Assembly (NCBI RefSeq): GCF_000332175.1
Contig: NZ_KB235914.1
Location: 1,737,368 to 1,801,367 of the forward strand
Direction of reading: 5' to 3'
DNA from: Pseudanabaena sp. PCC 6802
Lineage (GTDB): Bacteria > Cyanobacteriota > Cyanobacteriia > Pseudanabaenales > Pseudanabaenaceae
Length of the DNA: 64,000 nucleotides
A program made the translations under genes and the position numbers. Below, one piece after another: positions 18,581-27,152 of this stretch (position 1 is its first letter; each line of letters begins with the position of its first letter). The notes beneath the pieces were generated by a model. It worked only from the letters and a program-made list of their open reading frames with translations. It was not told the origin of the DNA and searched no databases.

Positions 18581-19831
18581 CTATGACTTAATCTCTAGAG
18601 CGCTAGCTGGCCCTACCAGGGAAATTGCTGGGGTGGAGAGATAGGTGTTGGCTGCCCTTTGTAAATCTTCAACGGTGACGGCTTCGACTAGCGTCGTAAA
18701 TTTGGGATCGAAGTCCAGGCCTAAGCCCAATGTTTCGTACCAGCCAAATATCTGGGCAATCTGGCTGTTGGTTTGCTTTCCTAGCGCATATTGCCCCAGG
18801 AGCTTGCTTTTTGCAGTTTCGATTTCCTCAGGTTCTAAGGGGGCGTGCCTCAGGCGATCGCATTCGGAACGCAAGCCATCTAAGGCCGATTGCGTGTTGT
18901 GCGGTGCCGTGCCCATGTAGGCGACGAACTGGGATGTGTGGAGCCGGGTGGGATAAAAGGCTGAAACCTCGTACGCCAGTCCCTGCTTCTCCCGCAACTC
19001 CACGAACAAGCGGCTGGAAAGCCCATTGCCTAAATAAGTTGCAATCAATTTTAAAGCAGCGTAGTCGGTCGAAGTAACGGCGGGTGCGGGGTAACCCAGC
19101 ATCACGATCGCTTGCTGAGTATCCTGCGCTGTAGAGACAACCTGAGGATTGAATTGAGCCTTCATATCAATAATCGGAAACGAGCGATCTGGGATCTGCC
19201 AGTCCCCAAAGGCTTTTTCGATTTGCACGATCGCGCTGACGGGATCGATGCGTCCAGCAATACTAACCACCATGCGATCGGGACGAAATTGAGTTTGGTG
19301 AAATTCAACCAGGTCTGCCTGACTGATACTGCTAATCGTATCTGCTTTACCTAGGCCAGGAAATCCATAGGGGTGAGCGCCATAAATCAAAGGCTGTAGC
19401 TGTTCGTAGGCAACCGAGAAGGGGCGCTCTTGCTGCGCGGCGATCGCTTGCAAGGTAAGGCGGCGCTCCAGTTCTAGTTCGCTATCTGGAAATGTGGGCG
19501 ATCGCAAAATTTCTGCCGCTAAATGCAAAATCTCCGCAAAGTCAGAACTAATGGTTTTAAAGCTGAGTAAAAAATAATCCACAGCGGCTTCCGTTCCCAA
19601 AGAAGCACCAATCGATTCCACCTGCTCGGCGATCTCTTGCGACGAGAAATTAACCGTTCCTTTAGTAATTAAAGCAGCAACGAGATGCGATATACCAATT
19701 GTGGGCGGCAGCTCTAAACTAGTACCACCTCGCAAAAAACAGCGCGTCGCCACAATGTCAGCCGTAGGATTCTCTACTACTAGCACTGTTATTCCATTGT
19801 CTAAAACCTGGCGGTGATGTTGGCGCTGCAT
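18581..19831 (-). CDS. M16 family peptidase-like subunit without zinc motif
   Basis: A 416-residue M16 (pitrilysin/processing-peptidase) protein. The N-terminal half follows the family pattern (LDNGITVLVVENPTADIVA, FLRGGTSLELPPTIGISHLV), but the zinc-binding HxxEH is replaced by HLVAA, so it should not bind zinc. The C-terminal half carries the R/Y-type signature GLSSRLFVELREKQGLAYEV. Such inactive subunits pair with an active one, as alpha and beta subunits do in mitochondrial processing peptidase. The active partner is the gene immediately upstream at 20049-21365; a 217-bp gap holding two repeats separates them. Confidence 0.9.
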   Translation of the reverse strand: MQRQHHRQVLDNGITVLVVENPTADIVATRCFLRGGTSLELPPTIGISHLVAALITKGTVNFSSQEIAEQVESIGASLGTEAAVDYFLLSFKTISSDFAEILHLAAEILRSPTFPDSELELERRLTLQAIAAQQERPFSVAYEQLQPLIYGAHPYGFPGLGKADTISSISQADLVEFHQTQFRPDRMVVSIAGRIDPVSAIVQIEKAFGDWQIPDRSFPIIDMKAQFNPQVVSTAQDTQQAIVMLGYPAPAVTSTDYAALKLIATYLGNGLSSRLFVELREKQGLAYEVSAFYPTRLHTSQFVAYMGTAPHNTQSALDGLRSECDRLRHAPLEPEEIETAKSKLLGQYALGKQTNSQIAQIFGWYETLGLGLDFDPKFTTLVEAVTVEDLQRAANTYLSTPAISLVGPASALEIKS

Positions 19832-19868
19832 ATGTAAATTTGTGAGCGGATCCTTAGAAAATTTTTAC

Positions 19869-19902
19869 CCCTTTTAGGGGCGAACAGCCGTTCGCCCCCT
19901 AC
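19869..19902. repeat. Palindromic repeat GGGGCGAAC..GTTCGCCCC
   Basis: GGGGCGAACAGCCGTTCGCC is a near-perfect palindrome followed by CCCTACG. It lies between the two M16 genes and could form a stable hairpin in their shared transcript. Confidence 0.65.
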
Positions 19903-19923
19903 GCAAGACGGTGAATTTTCTGC

Positions 19924-20027
19924 TATAGCTATAGTCCATAGGCTGAGGACGGGGTGCAGGGATGAAACCCCGGCGTGGGGACGTAGCCCCCACACCCACT
20001 GTAATCACCAATCTGTCTACGGCTATA
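19924..20027. mobile_element. MITE-like element, TATAGC ends
   Basis: A roughly 100-bp element with ends TATAGCTATAG and CTACGGCTATA. It has a GC-rich interior (GACGGGGTGCAGGG, CGTGGGG, GCCCCCACACCC) that can fold into hairpins. It belongs to the family also seen at 26951, 39914, 40005, 44402, 45944, 49944 and 50534. It has no coding capacity. Here it separates the two M16 peptidase genes. Confidence 0.7.
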
Positions 20028-20048
20028 ATTTCTATTCTGTAAATCTCC

Positions 20049-21365
20049 TCAGGTGGGGGGTAGCAGAGTAGCGATCGCATATTTTTGGGGCGATAAGTAC
20101 TTCTGAGCTAGTTGCAGTAGATCCTGCGGTTGCACCTTCGCGATCGTATTAGCGTAAACCTCCGACCAATCAGAGCACAGCCCCTGGCAACCGAGTAAGC
20201 CATAGTACCCTAAAAAGCTGGCAAGTTGATGCGGAGACTCGACTGCGAATGCAAAGCTATTACAGAGGGAACGTTTGGCACGTTTCAGTTCTGCTTCTGT
20301 AACGGGGGTGGTGGTAATTTGATGAATCTGTTCTAAGATCTTGTGCTCGACTGGCTCCAGGTATTGCCTATCCAGATACGCGCCAACGGTAAACAGTCCT
20401 GGCTCTTTTTGCATGGTGAACCCGCTACTAATATCGTGCACCCAGCCCAACTCTTCCCGCAACTCTTTAACCAAACGCGAAGTACGTCCTTCCGCCAGAA
20501 TGGTGGAGACCAGTTCCAGTTGCAAAGCATCTTCCAAGCGATCGACACAGGGGCCGATCCAGGCCATCGTCATGCGACCGTGTTGCAGGCGCGGCAGGTG
20601 CTCGGTGTGACGGCGAATATCCAATAGAGCGGGCAGGCATGCCAGATCGAGATCGGCTAACTGTACCTGACTGGAGCTAGTGGAGTTGAAAGGCAATTGG
20701 CACCCAGCGAAGGACTCGGACACAACCGCGATCGCCTCTTCCTGCGAGATCGCGCCCACCACCGCTACAGTCATCAGTTCGGGACGATAGCAACTGCGAT
20801 GAAAGCAGCGCATGTGTTCTGGGGTCAAGCTCAGTAAGATTTCCTCTGAACCCAGTACCGAGCGGTTATAGGGATGCTGCCCGTAGGCAGTCTGCATCAG
20901 GTTTTGAAATGCCAACCAGTCAGGGTCATCCTGGGATTGGCGCATTTCTTCGAGTACGACTAAGCGCTCCTGCTCGAACTCGCAATCGGGGATACTGGCA
21001 TTTAGCAGCATTTCTGCCAAGTAGGGCATCGTAGAGGCAAAGCTGCTGGATGCAGTCGTGAACATGTAATGGGCGTAGTCGTGACTGGTGGCGGCATTGG
21101 CAACCCCGCCTTCTAATTCGATCAAACAGTCAAACTCACCTGGCACGATCGTGTCAGTGCCCTTAAAAATCATGTGTTCCAGAAAATGAGCCATCCCAGA
21201 CCATTCTTCTGGCTCGGCAGTAGTTCCCGCCTTTACCCACACATCGACGCTGACAACTGAAGTGGCGGGAAGTTCTTGATGAATTAGTGTTAAGCCATTG
21301 TCTAGTTTTAGAAACGTTGCGCCTAGACTAGATTTTTCCGCGATCCTGCTACAGGTAATTGGCAC
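20049..21365 (-). CDS. M16 family zinc peptidase, active subunit
   Basis: A 438-residue zinc metalloprotease of the M16 family. The inverted zinc motif HFLEH (in SGMAHFLEHMIFKGT) and the downstream Glu in the conserved helix are present. The C-terminal half has the LAEGRTSRLVKELREELGW signature. It starts at a GTG (21363-21365, MPITCSRI). It lies upstream of the zinc-less partner on the same strand, as in many bacteria where the two subunits form a heterodimer. Targets in cyanobacteria are uncertain; presequence-like or secreted peptides are the family's usual substrates. No signal peptide is apparent. Confidence 0.93.
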   Translation of the reverse strand: MPITCSRIAEKSSLGATFLKLDNGLTLIHQELPATSVVSVDVWVKAGTTAEPEEWSGMAHFLEHMIFKGTDTIVPGEFDCLIELEGGVANAATSHDYAHYMFTTASSSFASTMPYLAEMLLNASIPDCEFEQERLVVLEEMRQSQDDPDWLAFQNLMQTAYGQHPYNRSVLGSEEILLSLTPEHMRCFHRSCYRPELMTVAVVGAISQEEAIAVVSESFAGCQLPFNSTSSSQVQLADLDLACLPALLDIRRHTEHLPRLQHGRMTMAWIGPCVDRLEDALQLELVSTILAEGRTSRLVKELREELGWVHDISSGFTMQKEPGLFTVGAYLDRQYLEPVEHKILEQIHQITTTPVTEAELKRAKRSLCNSFAFAVESPHQLASFLGYYGLLGCQGLCSDWSEVYANTIAKVQPQDLLQLAQKYLSPQKYAIATLLPPT

Positions 21366-21539
21366 GTTGTATGTAAAATCAATAATTTCTTAAGATTAAA
21401 TTATTCAAGTATTCGCCGACACATAAAGTAGCAAAAAATACAAAATTGGGAATTGGGTGAGGGGTGATGGGGGTTGTGATATATAGGATCGGGCTGGGAT
21501 TATTCTTGGATAGTTACCATATCGTCGGCAAGCTAAACA

Positions 21540-22049
21540 GTGAACCCCAAAAGTCATAACATTAGTCAAGATCGCAACAGTCAAGATCGCAACGAAGAGC
21601 CAGAAATCCAGGTGGCGATCGCGATCCTCTCCCGTCAAAGTAAATTCCTGCTCCAACTGCGCGATAACATTCCTAACATAATTCATCCTGGTTGTTGGGC
21701 TTTGTTTGGTGGGCACCTGGAACCCGGAGAAGATTCAGAGCAGGGGCTAAAACGCGAATTACTAGAAGAAATCGGCTATGCTCCACCAGTTGTCAATCTA
21801 TTTGGGACATATCCCCGTCCAGGTGTAATCCGGTACGTTTACCATGCCGAACTAAGCGTTGATATTGACGATCTCAAGTTGGGTGAGGGCTGGGATATGG
21901 CTTGGGTATCGGTGGAGGATATTCAAACAGGGGAGTGCTATTCCGCGATCGCCAAACAAGTTCGCCCCATTGCATTCCCACATCAACAAATCTTGTTAGA
22001 ATTCGTGCATATGGGGATCGGCTATTTCAGGTCATCTGTGCTAGGATGA
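21540..22049 (+). CDS. NUDIX hydrolase
   Basis: A 169-residue hydrolase of nucleoside diphosphates linked to another moiety. The full Nudix box is present: GHLEPGED, then a seven-residue spacer, then RELLEEIGY. The substrate is not predictable from the box. The N-terminal residues 1-20 are polar and repetitive (SQDRNSQDRNEEPE), and the codons for DRNSQDRN come from a small direct repeat. The chosen start is a GTG; no in-frame ATG precedes the fold. An open frame on the opposite strand across 21405-21716 is a shadow. Confidence 0.88.
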   Translation: MNPKSHNISQDRNSQDRNEEPEIQVAIAILSRQSKFLLQLRDNIPNIIHPGCWALFGGHLEPGEDSEQGLKRELLEEIGYAPPVVNLFGTYPRPGVIRYVYHAELSVDIDDLKLGEGWDMAWVSVEDIQTGECYSAIAKQVRPIAFPHQQILLEFVHMGIGYFRSSVLG

Positions 22050-22143
22050 GGCTCAGTAGACTTATTCGGTTCATTACTTTGTTTTTACAGACTATCTCCG
22101 AATCTAGCTCTCTACATCACTTAAATTTTCGGAGACAATTTTA

Positions 22144-22452
22144 ATGTCAATTTATGTCGGCAACTTATCCTACGAAGTCACACTGCAGGATATAACCAAT
22201 GTATTTGCAGAGTATGGCTCGGTCAAACGGGTTCAACTCCCAACCGATCGAGAAACTGGACGCATGCGCGGGTTTGGCTTTGTGGAAATGGATACTGAAA
22301 CAGAGGAAACGGCGGCCATCGAAGCTTTAGATGGTGCAGAATGGATGGGGCGCGACCTCAAAGTTAATAAGGCAAGACCCCGAGAAGATCGTAATTTTTC
22401 TGGTGGCGGCGATCGTAGAGGCGGTGGCAATAGAACTTCTCGCCGCTATTAA
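22144..22452 (+). CDS. RNA-binding protein, Rbp family (single RRM)
   Basis: A 102-residue protein with one RNA-recognition motif: RNP2 IYVGNL at residues 3-8 and RNP1 RGFGFVEM near 42-49. A Gly/Arg-rich tail (SGGGDRRGGGNRTSRRY) follows. Cyanobacterial Rbp proteins of this type are often cold-induced and bind mRNA. Those with a Gly-rich tail are the cold-regulated subclass in Anabaena. The long AT-rich leader (22050-22143) would fit post-transcriptional cold control, though this is inference. In several cyanobacteria an rbp gene sits next to rpsU, as here. Confidence 0.93.
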   Translation: MSIYVGNLSYEVTLQDITNVFAEYGSVKRVQLPTDRETGRMRGFGFVEMDTETEETAAIEALDGAEWMGRDLKVNKARPREDRNFSGGGDRRGGGNRTSRRY

Positions 22453-22485
22453 GTTTGGCAGCTAAAAACTTAGTTTTACTATTTG

Positions 22486-22518
22486 GAGTGCAGTCGCTTC
22501 GTCTGCACTCTACGTTTT
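22486..22518 (+). terminator. Rho-independent terminator after rbp
   Basis: An 8-bp perfect stem GAGTGCAG/CTGCACTC with a 9-nt loop, followed by TACGTTTT. It sits 33 bp after the rbp stop and before rpsU. Confidence 0.7.
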
Positions 22519-22565
22519 AGTTGCACATAATCCATGGAAATTTCTTAAGATTAAGGAGAGCGTGC

Positions 22566-22763
22566 GTGACCCAGATAATTCTTGGCGAGAATGAAGGGAT
22601 TGAATCAGCCTTGCGCCGATTTAAGCGGCAAGTAATTAGAGCAGATATTTTTGCAGATATAAAAAAGCATCGTTACTTTGAAACACCTTTACAAAAAAGT
22701 AAGCGAAAGGCAAATGCTAAGCACAAGCGAAGAAAGCATAAATCTACCTTTCGACTTAAATAA
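22566..22763 (+). CDS. rpsU: 30S ribosomal protein S21
   Basis: A small basic ribosomal protein of 65 residues if started at the GTG at 22566 ([14 protein letters not shown]). That GTG is preceded by AAGGAGAG at 22553-22560, and the start matches the family's N-terminus. Upstream in-frame starts would add unrelated residues. The conserved [21 protein letters not shown] and a Lys/Arg-rich tail ([17 protein letters not shown]) are present. It follows the rbp terminator, so it probably has its own promoter or depends on read-through. Confidence 0.93.
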   Translation: MTQIILGENEGIESALRRFKRQVIRADIFADIKKHRYFETPLQKSKRKANAKHKRRKHKSTFRLK

Positions 22764-22782
22764 TCGAACTACGCAAATGTGA

Positions 22783-22823
22783 CTTAACCCAAATTTAACC
22801 TTGCCTTTGCGCTGACTTAACCT
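22783..22823 (+). promoter_or_regulatory. Pho box upstream of pstS
   Basis: CTTAACCC (22783), TTTAACCT (22794) and CTTAACCT (22816) match the cyanobacterial PhoB/SphR half-site (C/T)TTAACC(T/C). The spacing is exact: 11 bp between the first two and 22 bp to the last, so a degenerate fourth site (CTTTGCGC, 22805) fills the 11-bp phase. It lies 69 bp before the pstS ATG, as expected for phosphate-starvation induction of the operon. Confidence 0.85.
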
Positions 22824-22891
22824 TTAATTAATACAGGCAGTTTAGTATCAGGATTGACAACCTGTGCTTGTGTTAAAAAAACTAAATTCTC

Positions 22892-23968
22892 ATGGCTTTA
22901 AAAATTTTCAAATCCCGTCCAAGCATTGTTGCTGCAACAGTAATGATGGCTCTAGCTTTGGTTGCTTGTGGTGACAATACTGCGACTAATGTGGGCACCA
23001 CGACACAACCAGCCCAAACAGGCTCTAGTCCTAATGCTGCAACTACTGAAAGCTTAAGCGGTAGCATTAGAATAGATGGATCCAGCACGGTTGCGCCAAT
23101 TAGTAAAGCTGTAGCTCAAGAATTTTCTAAAGTTAATTCAGGAGTCAAGGTGCCTGTTGGTACTAGCGGCACTGGAGGTGGCTTTAAGAAATTTTGCTCT
23201 GGCGATACTGATATTTCCAACGCTTCTCGCCCCATTAAGTCCAAAGAAGCTGAGGATTGTGCCAAGAACAAAGTTGAGTTTGTGGAATTACCAATCGCAG
23301 TTGACGGCTTGACTGTGGTTGTGAACAAAGAGAATACCTGGGCAAAATGCCTAACCGTAGACGAGCTTAAGAAGATGTGGTCTCCTGATTCTCAGGGCAA
23401 AGTAAACAACTGGAAGCAAGTGAAAGATTCATTCCCAGATGAAAAACTAAGCTTATTTGGCCCTGGCCCAGATTCAGGTACGTTTGACTACTTCACAGAG
23501 GCAGTTAACGGCAAGTCAAAGGCCAGTCGTACCGATTACCAACCCAGCGAAGACGACAATATTCTCGTACAGGGTGTAGTTGGTAGTAAAGGTGGTCTGG
23601 GCTACTTTGGGGTTGCCTACTATGAAGCAAACGCCAACAAACTGAGCGCAGTTGAAATTGATGCTGGTAAGGGCTGCGTTGCACCAACCATTGAAAATAT
23701 TAACTCTGGTAAATACGCTCCCCTATCTCGCCCTCTGTTTGTGTACGTGAACAAGAAATCCTTGGAACGTCCGGAAGTTAAAGCTTTTATGGATTTCTAC
23801 CTGGCTCAAGACGAAGCTTTGGTGCGCAAAGTAGGTTACGTCACGTTGCCCAACGAGGCACTGCCAAAAGTAAAGGAACGGTTGAAGGAAGGTAAAACCG
23901 GCACCACATTCTCTGGCGAACATGCCGGTAAATCGATCGCCGAACTTCTCGCTAAAGATCTCAAGTAG
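22892..23968 (+). CDS. pstS: Phosphate ABC transporter substrate-binding lipoprotein
   Basis: Periplasmic phosphate receptor of the high-affinity Pst system, 358 residues. The signal peptide ends in a lipobox, LVAC, near residue 26, so the mature protein is lipid-anchored. Phosphate-binding signatures include [34 protein letters not shown] and [14 protein letters not shown]. The last two match the PstS segments that contact the anion. It is first in the pstSCAB unit, 20 bp before pstC, and lies behind a Pho box. Confidence 0.97.
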   Translation: MALKIFKSRPSIVAATVMMALALVACGDNTATNVGTTTQPAQTGSSPNAATTESLSGSIRIDGSSTVAPISKAVAQEFSKVNSGVKVPVGTSGTGGGFKKFCSGDTDISNASRPIKSKEAEDCAKNKVEFVELPIAVDGLTVVVNKENTWAKCLTVDELKKMWSPDSQGKVNNWKQVKDSFPDEKLSLFGPGPDSGTFDYFTEAVNGKSKASRTDYQPSEDDNILVQGVVGSKGGLGYFGVAYYEANANKLSAVEIDAGKGCVAPTIENINSGKYAPLSRPLFVYVNKKSLERPEVKAFMDFYLAQDEALVRKVGYVTLPNEALPKVKERLKEGKTGTTFSGEHAGKSIAELLAKDLK

Positions 23969-23987
23969 GAAATAAATAGGGATTTAG

Positions 23988-24947
23988 ATGGCAAGCTTGT
24001 CAGAATCTTCACAAAGCTCAGATCTCGATCTTAATAAGCGAGTCTCTCGTAACTTTACAGAGCTGGCGATCGCGATCGCGCTTTTCCTATGCGCTCTGGT
24101 GTCAGTGTTGACTACCCTGGGTATTATCTATGTTTTAACTGAGGAGACATTGAAATTTTTCTCTCAAGTGAGCTTAGGTGAATTCTTTTTAGGTAGTACT
24201 AAAAACGGTGTGCACTCCTGTACCTGGACCCCCCAGTTTGAGGATAAAAATTTCTGTATCTGGCCGACAATTAGCGGGACAATTCTGGTCGCAACTATTG
24301 CTATGCTGGTTGCAACGCCATTGGGTTTAGCAACTGCAGTTTACTTAAGCGAGTACGCCCGACCCCGCGTCTCCAAAATTCTGCGTCCTTTGGTGGAGCT
24401 GTTAGCTGGAGTACCTACGGTTGTCTATGGCTACTTTGCCTTACTACTCGTGACGCCTTTTCTGAAGCTATTCATTCCTGGACTAGAAGGCTTTAACGCT
24501 CTCAGTGCTGGGTTAGTGATGGCAGTAATGATTATCCCTACAGTAGCTTCTATTACAGCGGATTCTATGCGAGCCGTACCGCAGGCTTTACGAGACGCAG
24601 CCTACGGTTTGGGTGCAACTAAAAAAGAAGTGACGACTAAGGTAGTAATGCCCGCTGCCCTATCGGGTATTATTGCAGCAATCATCCTGGGGATCTCGCG
24701 GGCGGTGGGCGAAACGATGATTGTTGTAATCGCGGCAGGACAGAAACCCAACCTGACCTTTGATCCGCGTCAAACCGTTGGAACTATGACTGCTTACATT
24801 ACCCAGGTTACTAAAGGTGATGCTCGCTATGGCAGTATCGAGTACGAAGCTTTGTTTGCAGTTGGTATGACCCTATTTATCATTACTTTGATTCTGAACA
24901 TCATTAGCAAGCAGATCTCCAAACGTTTCCAAGAGAAATACGACTAA
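23988..24947 (+). CDS. pstC: Phosphate ABC transporter permease PstC
   Basis: One of two inner-membrane permeases of the Pst importer, 319 residues. Six hydrophobic segments are visible, starting with FTELAIAIALFLCALVSVL. A periplasmic loop carries two cysteines (HSCTWTPQFEDKNFCIWP). The EAA-type cytoplasmic loop that docks PstB reads DAAYGLGATKKEVTTKVVMP, followed by SRAVGETMIVVIAAG. It lies between pstS and pstA with a 5-bp gap to pstA. Confidence 0.96.
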   Translation: MASLSESSQSSDLDLNKRVSRNFTELAIAIALFLCALVSVLTTLGIIYVLTEETLKFFSQVSLGEFFLGSTKNGVHSCTWTPQFEDKNFCIWPTISGTILVATIAMLVATPLGLATAVYLSEYARPRVSKILRPLVELLAGVPTVVYGYFALLLVTPFLKLFIPGLEGFNALSAGLVMAVMIIPTVASITADSMRAVPQALRDAAYGLGATKKEVTTKVVMPAALSGIIAAIILGISRAVGETMIVVIAAGQKPNLTFDPRQTVGTMTAYITQVTKGDARYGSIEYEALFAVGMTLFIITLILNIISKQISKRFQEKYD

Positions 24948-24952
24948 GATTT

Positions 24953-25915
24953 ATGGCGAATACAGAAGGCTTACCAAGCATCGCTGCCGAAAATTTATTT
25001 GAACCTAAGTTAGCAAAAAGACAAACAGAAGGAAGCATTTTTGCCACTGCTTGTTTGCTCGCTACTCTGTTTGGATTGGTCATTCTAGCAGTTTTAATTG
25101 TTGACATCGTTCATGATGGCTTGCCAAGGCTTAATTTAGGACTAATTACGAATCCCCCCGACTCTTTGGATGCATCTCAAGCTGGATTTAGGGTGGCTCT
25201 GTTGGGATCGTTGGGAATGTTAGTGTTTGTGTTGCTACTGTCCATCCCAGTTGGTGTAGCGTCCGCGATTTACTTGGAGGAATACGCACCTAAGAATTGG
25301 CTGACGGATTTTATCGATCTGAATATTTACAACCTGGCGGGCGTACCTTCAATTGTCTATGGCATCCTGGGGTTGGGTTTGTTTGTGCGCGGTCTTTATG
25401 GCGGTGGAGCCGTACTGATGGCTGGTGTTTTAACCATATCATTACTCATTTTGCCGCCGATTATTGTAGTAGCAAGGGAATCTATCCGTGCCGTGCCACA
25501 GTCTATTCGGCAAGCTTCCTATGGTGTGGGGGCTACCAAGTGGCAAACTATTCGCCACCACGTTCTGCCAATGGCTTTACCAGGTATTATGACTGGAGTA
25601 ATCATTTCTACTTCTCGCGGAGTAGGTGAAACTGCGCCATTAGTTGTTCTGGGTGTGGGAACCGTTCTTACTAATCCAAATATTTCTCTCATTAATTTGT
25701 CAGCTTTGTTTAGCGGTCAAATAAATCGGCTTTTTGTCAATACTGTATGGTCAAAAGATAACTATTTCTCAGTATTGCCCTATCAAATTTACGAATGGGT
25801 AAGCGATGCTAAAGACGAATACAGAACGCTTGCTTCCGCTGGGATTATTTTACTCATGCTAGTGGTATTGGGAATGAATGCCTTTGCGATTTTTCTACGT
25901 AACCGAGCCAACTAG
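24953..25915 (+). CDS. pstA: Phosphate ABC transporter permease PstA
   Basis: Second permease of the Pst importer, 320 residues with six membrane segments. The docking loop is QASYGVGATKWQTIRHHVLP, followed by STSRGVGETAPLVVLGVGT, which is diagnostic for PstA. A hydrophobic segment near residue 30 (ATLFGLVILAVLIVDIV) and the NLAGVPSIVYGILGLG motif also fit. It is co-transcribed with pstC and pstB. Confidence 0.96.
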   Translation: MANTEGLPSIAAENLFEPKLAKRQTEGSIFATACLLATLFGLVILAVLIVDIVHDGLPRLNLGLITNPPDSLDASQAGFRVALLGSLGMLVFVLLLSIPVGVASAIYLEEYAPKNWLTDFIDLNIYNLAGVPSIVYGILGLGLFVRGLYGGGAVLMAGVLTISLLILPPIIVVARESIRAVPQSIRQASYGVGATKWQTIRHHVLPMALPGIMTGVIISTSRGVGETAPLVVLGVGTVLTNPNISLINLSALFSGQINRLFVNTVWSKDNYFSVLPYQIYEWVSDAKDEYRTLASAGIILLMLVVLGMNAFAIFLRNRAN

Positions 25916-25972
25916 CTCTCTAAATATTACCCATCCATATTTAGCCCACTCTTAAAAACCTTAAGTAAGAAA

Positions 25973-26779
25973 ATGAATTCAGGTAAATCAAGCGATAAAC
26001 CTACTGCAATCATTAGTGCTAGGGACGTCTCTGTTTTTTACAGTTCGGCATTCCCCGCTGTTTCCGATGTCGATCTGGATATCCAAAAAAATCAAATCAC
26101 TGCCTTTATTGGTCCTTCAGGCTGCGGCAAGAGTACGATTTTACGTTGTTTTAACCGTCTGAACGATCTAATTGTGGGTGCTAAGGTGACGGGCAGCATC
26201 AAATTTGGCGGACAGGATCTGTATGCTTCCAGTATCGATCCAGTCGCGGTGCGCCGTCATATTGGCATGGTGTTTCAGCGTCCTAACCCATTCCCAAAAT
26301 CCATTTACGAAAATATTGCCTTTGGCCCGCGTATCAATGGCTATAAGGGCAATATGGACGAGTTGGTAGAGCGATCGCTCAAACAAGCCGCTATCTGGGA
26401 TGAGGTCAAGGATAAACTCAAGGAAAGCGGCCTGGCTCTATCCGGCGGTCAGCAGCAACGGTTGTGTATTGCCAGGGCGATCGCCGTGCAACCAGAGGTA
26501 ATTCTGATGGACGAACCGTGTTCGGCACTCGATCCCATTTCAACCCTGCGGATCGAAGAGTTGATGCAGGAACTCAAGCAGCGCTACACGATCGTGATTG
26601 TCACGCACAACATGCAACAGGCATCGCGGGTTTCAGATATGACGGCTTTCTTTAACACGGAACTCGACAAGCGCGGTCAGCGGACTGGCAAACTAGAGGA
26701 ATTCGATCGCACTTCGGTAATTTTTGGCAACCCGACTAAAGTCGCCACCGAGGAGTACATCAGCGGTCGCTTTGGCTAA
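25973..26779 (+). CDS. pstB: Phosphate ABC transporter ATP-binding protein
   Basis: ATPase of the Pst importer, 268 residues. Walker A is GPSGCGKST, the ABC signature [14 protein letters not shown] and Walker [14 protein letters not shown]. The Q-loop reads [19 protein letters not shown], which is typical of PstB. The C-terminus ([18 protein letters not shown]) is also family-specific. There is no phoU in this window. It is last in the unit; a repeat hairpin about 90 bp downstream (26871-26890) may serve as terminator. Confidence 0.97.
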   Translation: MNSGKSSDKPTAIISARDVSVFYSSAFPAVSDVDLDIQKNQITAFIGPSGCGKSTILRCFNRLNDLIVGAKVTGSIKFGGQDLYASSIDPVAVRRHIGMVFQRPNPFPKSIYENIAFGPRINGYKGNMDELVERSLKQAAIWDEVKDKLKESGLALSGGQQQRLCIARAIAVQPEVILMDEPCSALDPISTLRIEELMQELKQRYTIVIVTHNMQQASRVSDMTAFFNTELDKRGQRTGKLEEFDRTSVIFGNPTKVATEEYISGRFG

Positions 26780-26870
26780 TTGCTAGATTTTCGTCAAATA
26801 CCACCAACACGAACGAGTTTGTAGCCGATCGTCTCGTTCCAAATTCTGTTTAGTTAACCCTTTCTACTCG

Positions 26871-26940
26871 AAGTCCGCCTGCGCGGACTTTAGTTTGTGT
26901 AGCCGCGACTTTCAGTCTTCAGGTAATATTAGGCATAATT
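26871..26940. repeat. GAAGTCCGC...GTGTAGCCGCGACTT repeat
   Basis: Begins with an 8-bp perfect hairpin AAGTCCGC/GCGGACTT (loop CTGC) followed by TTAGTTTGTGTAGCCGCGAC. A second, rearranged copy is at 35408-35497. This repeat type is familiar from many cyanobacterial genomes. The hairpin plus T-rich tail may terminate pstSCAB transcription. Confidence 0.65.
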
Positions 26941-26950
26941 AACTTTGACT

Positions 26951-27099
26951 TATAGCCGTAGACAGAATCTATTAGGACAGGGGGTGTGGGGGTTGTGCCC
27001 CCACGCAGGGGAGGCAGGGCGGTCTTGGGGGTTTCCCCCTAGAGCCACTGCCGTGTTCTACCCCTGCACCCCGTCCTAAGCCTAGTGGCTACAGCTATA
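26951..27099. mobile_element. MITE-like element with an inner insertion
   Basis: Ends are TATAGCCGTAG (26951-26961) and CTACAGCTATA (27089-27099), an imperfect terminal inverted repeat (10 of 11). The interior matches the family (GACAGGGGGTGTGGGGG, CACGCAGGGG), but about 45 extra bases (GAGGCAGGGCGG...CCACTGCCGTG) split the usual central hairpin. This makes it the longest copy in the window and suggests a second element nested within it. Confidence 0.75.
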
Positions 27100-27152
27100 T
27101 AAAGTACGTCTTGCTGTCCGCGCTGTAGTTACCTCCTGACCTAAACTGCTCT

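Larger units (their letters stand above)
26780..27152. other. 373-bp gap after pstB: two interspersed repeats
   Basis: Contains no gene that I can support. It holds the GAAGTCCGC repeat (26871-26940) and a MITE-like element (26951-27099). The last 50 bp should carry the promoter of the lipid-transport operon. Confidence 0.7.

Noticed and set aside
21405-21716. 103-codon minus-strand frame overlapping the NUDIX gene
   Set aside because: Its N-terminal half is antisense to the Nudix box region and the rest is not protein-like. The plus-strand gene is clearly real.
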